Positions 23,864-31,145 of a stretch of 35,270 nt of DNA are shown piece after piece. The position numbers were made by a program, and so were the translations under genes. This stretch comes from a virus, in the IMG/VR virus record IMGVR_UViG_3300046011_000746, positions 1-35,270 of that record; one strand, written 5' to 3'. Below the pieces are notes generated by a model, which had not been told where the DNA came from, did no database searches, and was given only the letters and a program-made list of their open reading frames with translations. Within the stretch, counting starts at the first letter, position 1. Every line of letters starts with the position of its first letter.

Positions 23864-24301
23864 ATGACATACAATCAAGTAATAACGGAACTAAAAGCAA
23901 TACTGGCAACGCATGCGATGATAAAAAGCATAAAGAATGCAACGCCAAGAGAGTGGCTATTCGCAGATAGTCAGCCAGTATTTCCTATTGCTTGCGTAGC
24001 AATTAACAACGGATCTTTAAACGTAGGCCGTGAGCAAGTGTATAATATCACTTTATGGTTTTTAGATAAGGCCGGAGTTGAGGGTGAATTTGAGCAAGAT
24101 GTAACTAGCGATCAGTTGCAAATATGCGCTGACATCATAAGCAAGTTAAGGAATGGCGCAAACAATTGGCAGATTGATGACAATATAACATATAATTTAA
24201 TACTAGATAAGTTTGAGGACTATTTGAGCGGTGTTGAGGTAAGCTTTAACATGATCACTTATTCCGATTTCGATGCTTGTGACATACCATTAAACCCATA
24301 A
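23864..24301 (+). CDS. Putative neck or tail-completion protein
   Basis: The 145-residue product starts MTYNQVITELKAILATHAMI and has an alpha/beta pattern with EQVYNITLWFLDKAGVEGEF and a C-terminal VEVSFNMITYSDFDACDIPL, the size and pattern of tail-completion or neck proteins. The start is the ATG at 23864; an overlapping frame at 23779-23970 is a shadow. Position directly after the connector supports the call. Confidence 0.55.
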   Translation: MTYNQVITELKAILATHAMIKSIKNATPREWLFADSQPVFPIACVAINNGSLNVGREQVYNITLWFLDKAGVEGEFEQDVTSDQLQICADIISKLRNGANNWQIDDNITYNLILDKFEDYLSGVEVSFNMITYSDFDACDIPLNP

Positions 24302-24306
24302 TAAAA

Positions 24307-24675
24307 ATGAGTTGTAATTCTACAAGCGCTGATTTAAGACCAGCGCAATACAATGTAAAGATTTGGCGCAATGATAGCTGGGCGCAGACCTTTGCTTTAT
24401 TAGCAGACACTACGCCTATTGACTTGAGCGGTTGCACTATTTTAATACAAGTAAGGCCAACACCAGCAAGTAGCGTGGTGGCTTTAACTTTATCTACTGG
24501 TAATAGTAGCATAAGCATAGGAGGTATTAATCGCAATCAAATTACTTTAAACAAAATTGTAGATGTAGCTGCTGGCACTTATGTCTATGATATGAATGTG
24601 ACATTCCCTAGCGGAGAGGTCAAGACATATCTTTGGGGTAATTTTATTGTAACTGAGGACATATCTAAAGTATAA
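24307..24675 (+). CDS. Ig-like/BppU-like baseplate or fiber attachment protein
   Basis: The 122-residue protein has the pattern of small phage Ig-like proteins: YNVKIWRNDSWAQTFALLADTTPIDLSGCTILIQVRPTP, then a series of short strands, ending TYVYDMNVTFPSGEVKTYLWGNFIVTEDISKV. The D-L-[ST]-G...R and final G.v..l..G.f.V layout resembles the N-terminal domain of BppU-type baseplate proteins. It lies 4 bp before the fiber and may anchor it. Confidence 0.6.
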   Translation: MSCNSTSADLRPAQYNVKIWRNDSWAQTFALLADTTPIDLSGCTILIQVRPTPASSVVALTLSTGNSSISIGGINRNQITLNKIVDVAAGTYVYDMNVTFPSGEVKTYLWGNFIVTEDISKV

Positions 24676-24679
24676 AAAA

Positions 24680-27600
24680 ATGGAAATAATAAATGTAACG
24701 GACGAGATCATTGAAATAAATGTCACTGAGGCGGTTGTTAATGTAGTAACCCAGAATGGTGCTTATCCATTGCCAAGCAATGTTTTTAGCGTATTTGGTA
24801 GGGTGGGCAATGTTGTAGGGCAAGCTGGTGACTACACAACTAGCATAGTGGGTGAGGGTACAAACCTTTATTATACTCAAGCAAGATTTAATACTGCTTT
24901 TGGAAATAAGACAACAACTGATCTAGCTGAGGGAACGAATCTTTATTACACAGACGCTAGATCAAGAGCGGCAATTAGTGAGAATATAACTGGACTTGAG
25001 TACTCAAGCGCAAGTGGTATCTTTAGTCTTGCAAATGGCTATCTTATCCCAACACAAGCAATGCTAGACGCAAAGCAAGACGATCTTAATGGCACCGGCA
25101 TAGTTAAATCAACTGCTGGCACCATCTCTTATTTAACAGATAATACTGCAAACTGGGATGCTGCATATAATGACAAAATCAATAGTGCATCTGTTAGTGG
25201 TACAACAACAAAAGTTTTAACTTTAAACCAGCAAGATGGCGGCACAATTACTGCAAGCTGGACAGATGACAATACAGATGCAGTGACGAGTGTTTTTGGT
25301 AGAACTGGTGCAGTCATTGCAGCAAATGGTGATTACACTACAAGTCAAGTGACAGAAGGATCAAATCTTTATTTTACAAATGCAAGGGTGCATAGTGCTA
25401 TAAGTGGCACGGCTCCAATTAGTGAGGTTAGTGGAGTTGTAAGCATAAGCCAAGCCGGAGCCAGCACAAATGGTTTTTTAAGCAGCACAGATTGGAATAC
25501 ATTTAACGGCAAAGAAAACTTTTTAGCTAGCGGCACAACGGCGCAATATTACAGAGGTGACAAGACATTCCAGACTCTAGATACTTTAGCAGTACCAGAG
25601 AATACAAATCTTTATTATACTCAAGCAAGATTTGACACTGCTTTTGGAAATAAAAGCACAACCAATTTAACAGAAGGCACAAATCTTTATTACACAGATG
25701 CAAGAGCAAGAGCGGCAATTACTGGCACGGCTCCAATAGATGTAAGCGGTGGTGTAGTAAGCATAAGCCAAGCTAGTGGTGCAAGCAATGGTTATTTAAG
25801 CAGCACAGATTGGACTACGTTTAATAACAAGCAAGCAGCTTTAAATGGCACTGGATTTGTTAAAATATCTGGCACCACAATAAGCTATGACAACAATACT
25901 TACTTAACAACTATTAGCGGCATAGCTGCTGGTGGTGAGTTGAGTGGTACTTATGCAAATCCTACTTTAGTAAATAGCGCGGTGACTGGCAAGGTTTTAA
26001 CCGGACTTAATTTAACCGGTGGCGGAACTATTGCTGATACTGATAGCATCTTAGGTGCATTTGGCAAAGTACAAAATCAAATTAGTGCTTTGGTTGGTGG
26101 CGTTATGTACGAGGGTACTTGGAATGCATCAACAAACACACCTACTATTACAAGTAGCGTAGGATCTAAAGGTGACTATTATATAGTTTCAACTGCTGGA
26201 TCAACAAACATAAACGGCATCACAAGTTGGAATATAGGTGACTGGATCATATTTAATGGCAGCACTTGGGATAAGGTAGATAACACAGACGCAGTAAGTT
26301 CGGTTAACGGATATACTGGTGCAGTTAGTTTAGTAACTAGCGATGTGCCAGAGAGCGGCAGTTTATACTTTACAAATGCTAGAGCGATAGGATCAACTTT
26401 AACTGGTTATACAAGTGGATCTGGTGTAGTAGCTGCAACAGATACAATCTTACAAGCTATCCAAAAGCTTAACGGCAACGTGAGCGGTTTGGTTACTGGT
26501 GTGAGTTCGGTGTTTGGACGCACTGGTGCAGTAAGTGCAACCAGTGGTGATTACAATACAAGTCAAGTAACAGAGAATACAAATCTTTATTATACAGAGG
26601 CAAGAGTTTCTGCAAATACAGACGTAGCTGCAAACACTGCTGCAAGGCACGCGGCGGTTACAATAGGCACTGCAAATGGTTTAAGCTTAAGCACGCAAGC
26701 TTTAAGTTTAGGACTTGCTAGCGGATCTGCAACTGGTGCTTTAAGCAGTACGGACTGGAATACATTTAATAATAAGTTAAGCACGGCTACGGCTGCGTCT
26801 ACTTATGTACCTTATACCGGTGCAACTGCAAATGTAAACTTAGGCACAAATAGTTTAACTGCGGGAGTTGGTAGCTTTGCATCAAGTGGCGGTGGTGATA
26901 CATTTACTATTAACCATTCAAGCGGTAGCGGCATAGCTTTAAACATAACCAAAGGTGGAAATGGCGAAGGTCTTTATATAAACAAAACAAGTGGTAGTGG
27001 TAACGCTGCAACTATTATAGGTACATTAAACGCAACTACTTTAGTTAAGAGCGGAGGTACCTCAAGTCAATTTTTAAAAGCTGACGGATCGGTGGACTCA
27101 AGCACTTACTTAACTACAAGCGCAGCATCAAGCACTTACCTACCTTTAGCGGGTGGTACGCTTACTGGTGCTTTAAGTGGTACAAGTGCTACGTTTAGTG
27201 GTAAGGTTGGAATAGGAGCAACTCCTTATACAAGTACAACTGCTATAATTAGAGCAGTAAGTGCTACTTCTACAAACTATGCTCTTATTATTGAAGACAA
27301 TGCGAGTAATCAATTATTTGAAATTAAAAATAATGGTGCTGCTACATTCTCAACTAGTATTAGCACTGGTACTTTAAGTCTTAGTGGTGGAACAATGCAA
27401 AGTAGTGGTGATTATTATATAGGCACGAATAATGCAAACTTTATTCAGTTCTATACAAGCAATCAAAATAGAATGATAATCACAAGCAATGGTGAAGTTG
27501 GTATTGGGGTTACACCTACAACTGGAAATAGATTTTGGGTAAAAGGAAGTGATTCATCATTTGGCAATACATCCTTAATTACTCAAAATGCTGGAGGAAC

Positions 27601-28411
27601 TATTACGTTTTTAGTTAGAAATGATGGCGCTGCTCAATTTGCAAGTAGCGATACTAATGGTTGGTATGCTGGGTTTTCAAATTCTTCTACAAACTTTGCA
27701 TATATGGGTGCTACTGCTCAATTTGCAAATAGTGGTGGAACTGCAACTGATTTTGGTATTAGGTCTGCAAATGCAATGGCATTTTATACAAGTGGTGGAA
27801 ACGAACGAATTAGAATCACATTGGGGGGTTATTTAAAAGCAAGTAATACTGGGACTTACGCAAGTTCAGGTGGCTCAATGCATGAATTAAGAAGCAATAG
27901 TTCACAAACTCTTTTAGCTACTAATGCAAACAATGTATCTGGTGATTTATTATTTAACTGCAAATTAGGAGCAAATGCAGATAATACATCATCTTACTAT
28001 ATGGTAGGAGAAACTGGTGGTGCTAATAGAATTTTAATATTTGGAAATGGTAATATACAAAATACTAATAATAGTTATGGAGCAATTTCGGACATTAAAT
28101 TAAAAGAAAATATTACCGATGCAACACCTAAGCTACAAGATTTGTTAAAAGTTAAGATTAAGAATTACAATTTTATTGGTGATGATAAAAAACAAATTGG
28201 AGTAGTTGCACAAGAATTAGAGGAAATATTCCCAGCACTTGTTAGTGAAAGTCCAGACTTTGAAACTGATCAAGAAACTGGCGAAAGGATTGACTTAGGT
28301 ACTACAACAAAATCGGTTAAATATTCAGTATTTGTACCAATGCTTATAAAAGCTATCCAAGAGCAACAAGCGCAAATAGAGGAATTAAAAGCAAAAATAC
28401 TATCTTTGTAA
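24680..28411 (+). CDS. Tail fiber with C-terminal S74 intramolecular chaperone
   Basis: The 1243-residue fiber contains repeated modules of the form VFGRTGAV...GDYTTSQVTE.TNLYYT.AR (around 24785, 25291 and 26510, with a divergent copy near 26305), alternating with SGTAPI-SGVVSISQA and SSTDWNTFN units, typical of trimeric fiber shafts. A variable region follows, then the C-terminal S74 domain from about residue 1134: AISDIKLKENI, with Ser1137 and Lys1142 spaced like the self-cleaving Ser/Lys pair, and KKQIGVVAQELEEIFPALV. The domain helps the fiber trimerise and is then cut off. The last ~70 residues form the usual coiled-coil end. Confidence 0.88.
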   Translation: MEIINVTDEIIEINVTEAVVNVVTQNGAYPLPSNVFSVFGRVGNVVGQAGDYTTSIVGEGTNLYYTQARFNTAFGNKTTTDLAEGTNLYYTDARSRAAISENITGLEYSSASGIFSLANGYLIPTQAMLDAKQDDLNGTGIVKSTAGTISYLTDNTANWDAAYNDKINSASVSGTTTKVLTLNQQDGGTITASWTDDNTDAVTSVFGRTGAVIAANGDYTTSQVTEGSNLYFTNARVHSAISGTAPISEVSGVVSISQAGASTNGFLSSTDWNTFNGKENFLASGTTAQYYRGDKTFQTLDTLAVPENTNLYYTQARFDTAFGNKSTTNLTEGTNLYYTDARARAAITGTAPIDVSGGVVSISQASGASNGYLSSTDWTTFNNKQAALNGTGFVKISGTTISYDNNTYLTTISGIAAGGELSGTYANPTLVNSAVTGKVLTGLNLTGGGTIADTDSILGAFGKVQNQISALVGGVMYEGTWNASTNTPTITSSVGSKGDYYIVSTAGSTNINGITSWNIGDWIIFNGSTWDKVDNTDAVSSVNGYTGAVSLVTSDVPESGSLYFTNARAIGSTLTGYTSGSGVVAATDTILQAIQKLNGNVSGLVTGVSSVFGRTGAVSATSGDYNTSQVTENTNLYYTEARVSANTDVAANTAARHAAVTIGTANGLSLSTQALSLGLASGSATGALSSTDWNTFNNKLSTATAASTYVPYTGATANVNLGTNSLTAGVGSFASSGGGDTFTINHSSGSGIALNITKGGNGEGLYINKTSGSGNAATIIGTLNATTLVKSGGTSSQFLKADGSVDSSTYLTTSAASSTYLPLAGGTLTGALSGTSATFSGKVGIGATPYTSTTAIIRAVSATSTNYALIIEDNASNQLFEIKNNGAATFSTSISTGTLSLSGGTMQSSGDYYIGTNNANFIQFYTSNQNRMIITSNGEVGIGVTPTTGNRFWVKGSDSSFGNTSLITQNAGGTITFLVRNDGAAQFASSDTNGWYAGFSNSSTNFAYMGATAQFANSGGTATDFGIRSANAMAFYTSGGNERIRITLGGYLKASNTGTYASSGGSMHELRSNSSQTLLATNANNVSGDLLFNCKLGANADNTSSYYMVGETGGANRILIFGNGNIQNTNNSYGAISDIKLKENITDATPKLQDLLKVKIKNYNFIGDDKKQIGVVAQELEEIFPALVSESPDFETDQETGERIDLGTTTKSVKYSVFVPMLIKAIQEQQAQIEELKAKILSL

Positions 28412-28423
28412 AAATTAAAAATT

Positions 28424-28570
28424 ATGTTAACATTAAACGAGCAACACTTAACAGACTTAAAGGCCTTTATTAACAAGATCCCAACTGAGTTCGGATTGCC
28501 TTTATTAACTTTTTTCGGCCAGCTTGAGCAAGAGCAAAAGCCAGCAGAAGAGATTAAAACAGAAGATTAA
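28424..28570 (+). CDS. Tiny acidic protein at the head of the lysis cassette
   Basis: The ATG at 28424 follows an AAAATTAAAAATT leader and gives 48 residues: MLTLNEQHLTDLKAFINKIP, then a short hydrophobic stretch (FGLPLLTFF) and an acidic end. The stop abuts the holin-like gene. The clean spacing and leader support a real gene; function is not evident. Confidence 0.6.
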   Translation: MLTLNEQHLTDLKAFINKIPTEFGLPLLTFFGQLEQEQKPAEEIKTED

Positions 28571-28759
28571 ATGACACAAGATAGCAGCCAAGCCTTAATC
28601 AATACCGGCGTCTCAATGACCGCCGCGACATTGTCAGTAACACAAGCGCAACCATTTGTGACTCTAGTGGCCGGTTTGGTTGCTATCATCTCTGGTTTTA
28701 TGGCAATAAGGTATTACTACAATGCCACAAAAAAGATCAACAAAGATGAAATTTCTTAA
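28571..28759 (+). CDS. Holin-like membrane protein 1
   Basis: The 62-residue protein has two hydrophobic stretches (about 14-24, weak, and 28-47, strong: PFVTLVAGLVAIISGFMAI) and a positively charged tail. This is the size and layout of a small class II or III holin, which would let the endolysin reach the wall. It starts directly after the previous stop and precedes another membrane protein, a lipoprotein and the endolysin. Confidence 0.6.
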   Translation: MTQDSSQALINTGVSMTAATLSVTQAQPFVTLVAGLVAIISGFMAIRYYYNATKKINKDEIS

Positions 28760-28940
28760 TAGCATTTACGGATCATGGCTTAAGATGGTCTTGACGGCGA
28801 TCCTTACCATGATTATAACTAAAGGCAACATCTACGAGGTGACACTTGAAGAGTGCATAAGTGCTGCCGTGATCTCTATTTTGCCTATTATTCTTAACTG
28901 GTTAAATCCACACGATCCGCGCTATGGCAACAAAAGCTAA
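28746..28940 (+). CDS. Holin-like membrane protein 2
   Basis: I start at ATG 28746, giving 64 residues; an ATG at 28722 would add eight basic residues. It has two hydrophobic helices (about 11-23 and 40-53) separated by an acidic turn, with a short C-terminal tail. It overlaps the previous gene by 14 bp and the next by 17 bp. Either of the two small membrane proteins could be the holin and the other an antiholin or partner; the sequence does not decide. Confidence 0.55.
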   Translation: MKFLNSIYGSWLKMVLTAILTMIITKGNIYEVTLEECISAAVISILPIILNWLNPHDPRYGNKS

Positions 28941-29424
28941 AATTTTTATTGTTTACTTAATTATCCTTTTAGGCATTTTAATACTAGGTTGCAATCCGAT
29001 CCGCAAGGCAGAGCGCTTAGTGCTTAACAACCGCGAGGCAAGTGATCGCGTCTTTAACACCTTGGCCCTAGATCATCCATGCGCCAATGACACTATAATC
29101 TTGACCTTAAGCGACACTACAATTTTACAAGACACAATCTTTGACTACAAGCGAGACACAATAAACAATGTTGTGACATTAACTGAGCAAGGCAAGACTA
29201 TCGTCAAGACTATCAAAGTCAAAGACATTAAAACGGCTTATGTGCAAGACATGCGCATGATAGGCATTCTTGCCGATTCTGTGCGATTCTACAAAGTTTT
29301 ATATCAAGCCGAGCATAAGTATAAGAAACAAGCAGAAAGCCGCTTATTTTGGCTTATAATCATCATAGCAGCTATATTCATTTTAAAGCGATATTTATGG
29401 TCATTTCTCAACATGTTACGCTAG
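28924..29424 (+). CDS. Unimolecular-spanin-like lipoprotein
   Basis: The 166-residue protein begins with a lipoprotein signal (MATKAKIFIVYLIILLGIL) ending in the lipobox LILGC with Cys23. A periplasmic domain with beta-type Thr/Asp-rich sequence follows. At about 141-161 a single transmembrane helix (LFWLIIIIAAIFIL) precedes a basic tail. A lipidated N-terminus in the outer membrane and a C-terminal helix in the inner membrane is the design of u-spanins, which fuse the two membranes in the last step of lysis. The start overlaps the holin-like gene by 17 bp, and the end overlaps the endolysin by 28 bp. No separate Rz/Rz1 pair is visible, which supports the call. Confidence 0.7.
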   Translation: MATKAKIFIVYLIILLGILILGCNPIRKAERLVLNNREASDRVFNTLALDHPCANDTIILTLSDTTILQDTIFDYKRDTINNVVTLTEQGKTIVKTIKVKDIKTAYVQDMRMIGILADSVRFYKVLYQAEHKYKKQAESRLFWLIIIIAAIFILKRYLWSFLNMLR

Positions 29425-29846
29425 GCGAGTTAATTAGATCCGAAACTGCAAAACGCCTAGGCATATCCAATATGCCAACAACAGAGCATATTGAAAATCT
29501 AAAGGCTATCTGTGAGCATATCTTTGAGCCGATCCGTGCAGAGTTTAGAGTGCCAATTTACATATCTAGTGGGTACAGATCCAAAGATTTGAATAAGGCG
29601 ATTAAAGGCAGCGCTACCTCACAACATTGCAAAGGTGAAGCGCTTGACCTAGATGTTGATGGCCATAGTCATGATATTACCAATAAACAAATCTTTGATT
29701 TTATTGTGGCCAAGCTACCATTTGATCAAGTCATCAATGAGTTTGACTATGCATGGATTCATGTAAGCTATAAAAAAAACGGCCCTCAAAGAAAACAAAT
29801 CTTGAGAGCCGTTAAGAATAATAGTGGGGGAACTATTTACTTATAG
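29397..29846 (+). CDS. Endolysin, peptidase M15-type
   Basis: I start at ATG 29397 (149 residues); the longer frame from 29349 lies inside the preceding gene. The M15 zinc peptidase motifs are clear: SSGYRSKDLNKAI (58-69), SQHCKGEALDLDV with His77 and Asp84, and WIHVSY with His122 as the third metal ligand. Such enzymes cut peptide cross-links of peptidoglycan. There is no signal peptide, so export relies on the holin. Its 3' end carries a terminator for the opposite strand at 29778-29813. Confidence 0.88.
   Translation: MVISQHVTLGELIRSETAKRLGISNMPTTEHIENLKAICEHIFEPIRAEFRVPIYISSGYRSKDLNKAIKGSATSQHCKGEALDLDVDGHSHDITNKQIFDFIVAKLPFDQVINEFDYAWIHVSYKKNGPQRKQILRAVKNNSGGTIYL
29772..29813 (-). terminator. 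Rho-independent terminator for the leftward transcript, inside the endolysin gene
   Basis: On the minus strand AACGGC-x-CTCAA (29813-29802) pairs with its complement (29789-29778), 11 pairs with one mismatch around a 12-base loop, followed by eight T (A-run 29772-29779 on the plus strand). It lies 20 bp past the stop of the last leftward gene. In the plus sense there is no T-run, so it acts mainly on the leftward operon. Confidence 0.8.
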
Positions 29847-30195
29847 TGTGTAGGATCGTGGCGTGATTCCTTTTTAAATGCCTTGCAATTTCAGTAGGTG
29901 AATAACCTTCAAAGTATGCTTGCTTTATATAAGCATCGCGTGTGTCAACAATTTCTTGCAATCTGCGTGCTTGTGCAACATATTCAAATGTGATGTTATT
30001 TTCCTCGCAGTATTTTGCACTCCATTCTATTAGAGGTGTTTTAGGTCTTGGCTTGCGCTTGACAAATTTTTCTACATGTATGATTTTTTCTACTACTACT
30101 GGTTGCAATCTAGGCTCAAGCATTGCCTCAATACGCTTTAATGCATGATCATTGCAACCAGTGTATAATTTAATGTAATTAAGAATTTCCTTCAT
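29833..30195 (-). CDS. DnaA domain IV-like DNA-binding protein
   Basis: The 120-residue protein ends with RDAYIKQAYFEGYSPTEIARHLKRNHATILHTISK (86-120). Its SPTEIARHLKRNHATILHT matches the helix-turn-helix and signature of DnaA domain IV (SxxEIGxxFGxRDHTTVLHA), which binds DnaA boxes. No ATPase domain is present. The N-terminal part has LEPRLQPVVVEKIIHVEKFVKRKPRPKTP, a basic linker. It could act as an origin-binding adaptor or a decoy for host DnaA. It is the last leftward gene, overlaps the upstream gene by 17 bp, and its end overlaps the endolysin end by 14 bp. Confidence 0.7.
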   Translation of the reverse strand: MKEILNYIKLYTGCNDHALKRIEAMLEPRLQPVVVEKIIHVEKFVKRKPRPKTPLIEWSAKYCEENNITFEYVAQARRLQEIVDTRDAYIKQAYFEGYSPTEIARHLKRNHATILHTISK

Positions 30196-30361
30196 TGTTG
30201 ATTTTTACCTCGTTAAACAATCCAAGCAATTCGCTTGCTCCTACCCAGCTTTTAAAAGCGTTAAAACTATCCTCGTCATTTTGTAAAAGGTGTGTAACCT
30301 TGCCTACCAGATCAATTTTCTCTATGATCGTAAGGTCTTGCCATTGTTGGTGATTTGCCAT
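30179..30361 (-). CDS. Small hypothetical protein, 60 residues
   Basis: The ATG follows the leader AATCAAAACCAATAACC, which is close to the leader of the gene starting at 30751. The product (MANHQQWQDLTIIEKIDLVG and so on) looks helical with a central acidic and Trp-containing part. No family recognised. It overlaps the DnaA-like gene, so the two are likely coupled. Confidence 0.6.
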   Translation of the reverse strand: MANHQQWQDLTIIEKIDLVGKVTHLLQNDEDSFNAFKSWVGASELLGLFNEVKINNEGNS

Positions 30362-30363
30362 GG

Positions 30364-30507
30364 TTATTGGTTTTGATTATTATTTAATATTTTTTCATCA
30401 TTCGCCTCGTCATCTTCATCCTCCCAGTCGCAATGATCGCGACACTCTGGACAAATGTCAATTTCGGGCATACGGCTATAAGCGCCGCAACAAGTAGAAT
30501 AAGCCAT
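30364..30507 (-). CDS. Zinc-ribbon-like mini-protein (47 residues)
   Basis: Reading leftward from ATG at 30505-30507 gives MAYSTCCGAYSRMPEIDICP followed by ECRDHCDWEDEDDEANDEK. The CC and CPEC pairs, spaced like a small zinc-binding knuckle, and the acidic tail resemble tiny proteins found in other Bacteroidota phages. The stop is 3 bp before the next gene's start. Function unknown; possibly a transcription or protease-interacting factor. Confidence 0.6.
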   Translation of the reverse strand: MAYSTCCGAYSRMPEIDICPECRDHCDWEDEDDEANDEKILNNNQNQ

Positions 30508-30509
30508 GA

Positions 30510-30626
30510 TTAAAAGTTTTTGATTTTAGATAATAAATTTGCAGTTAAAAAAATAGTAATTGCTAAAGGAATTGACACAACTATAAAATATGTCAGTTCG
30601 TAAATAAATACTAAATAATTTCTCAT
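30510..30626 (-). CDS. Tiny membrane protein (38 residues)
   Basis: From the ATG at 30624-30626 the product is MRNYLVFIYELTYFIVVSIP followed by LAITIFLTANLLSKIKNF: one hydrophobic helix with a basic end. The start overlaps the upstream stop by 4 bp (ATGA), the clearest sign that it is translated. No family recognised. Confidence 0.5.
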   Translation of the reverse strand: MRNYLVFIYELTYFIVVSIPLAITIFLTANLLSKIKNF

Positions 30627-30751
30627 AAGTTTTGCATTATGGCGGTTACTAAAAAAGCTACGCATACAATGATAAATGCATACATTGGCTTGATTGACTC
30701 TTGAGCATAGCGCTCGTTTGCTTTTTGTTGTGGACTTTTTAACTTGTTCAT
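30623..30751 (-). CDS. Tiny single-helix membrane protein (42 residues)
   Basis: From the ATG at 30749-30751, after the leader AAACCAAAACCAATAAC, the product has a charged N-terminus (MNKLKSPQQKANERYAQESI) and one hydrophobic helix (PMYAFIIVCVAFLVTAIM). It overlaps the next gene by 4 bp. An N-in/C-out inner-membrane orientation is likely from the positive N-terminus. Function unknown. Confidence 0.55.
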   Translation of the reverse strand: MNKLKSPQQKANERYAQESIKPMYAFIIVCVAFLVTAIMQNL

Positions 30752-30766
30752 GTTATTGGTTTTGGT

Positions 30767-31087
30767 TTATAAATATTTAGCAGAAATTCTTGCGTGTCTT
30801 TGTAATATACCTTCTAATTTATCTAAGCCAACAACTTGACTAGATTCAAATACTTTCCAATTTTGATATGGAAAACAATTTTGATGTCTATTAAGCATTT
30901 CAATAGCATCGTCATAATTTAAGCCATCTGTATGAATTGCGCCATTTTCAATTAAAGCGTATTGCTTAATATCAACATTTGGTATCTTAAACCAATCTTG
31001 ACTAGTTAACCAATTTTGATAAGACACTGGTGTGCTTAAAAATTGTTGGCCTTTGTACTTACCAAATTTTAATGTAAAATTTTTCAT
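30767..31087 (-). CDS. Protein with an ExoX-C/DUF3820-like domain
   Basis: The N-terminal 35 residues of this 106-residue protein read TLKFGKYKGQQFLSTPVSYQNWLTSQDWF. This matches the short FGKYKGxxxxxxPxxYLxWL domain found at the end of exodeoxyribonuclease X and in DUF3820 proteins, thought to bind DNA or protein. The rest (about 40-106) is unrecognised and slightly basic. A candidate promoter (31109-31116) and the shared 13-mer (31114-31126) lie just upstream, so it may head a separate leftward unit with the tiny genes. Confidence 0.6.
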   Translation of the reverse strand: MKNFTLKFGKYKGQQFLSTPVSYQNWLTSQDWFKIPNVDIKQYALIENGAIHTDGLNYDDAIEMLNRHQNCFPYQNWKVFESSQVVGLDKLEGILQRHARISAKYL

Positions 31088-31108
31088 GTGGTGTTTGTTT
31101 TAATAAAT

Positions 31109-31126
31109 CAAAGCTAAAACAAACTA
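31109..31126 (-). promoter_or_regulatory. Candidate promoter and shared 13-mer upstream of the ExoX-C-like gene
   Basis: On the minus strand TAGCTTTG (31116-31109) fits TAnnTTTG and lies 21 bp before the start codon. Directly upstream and overlapping it is TAGTTTGTTTTAG (31126-31114), the same 13-mer as at 406-418. The 58-bp gap (31088-31145) is otherwise A/T runs with no clear -33 element. Confidence 0.4.
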
Positions 31127-31145
31127 ATTAAATAAAAAAATATTT

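Noticed and set aside
23779-23970. Open frame overlapping the connector end and neck-protein start
   Set aside because: It overlaps two better-supported genes, has low-complexity basic content and no credible start context.
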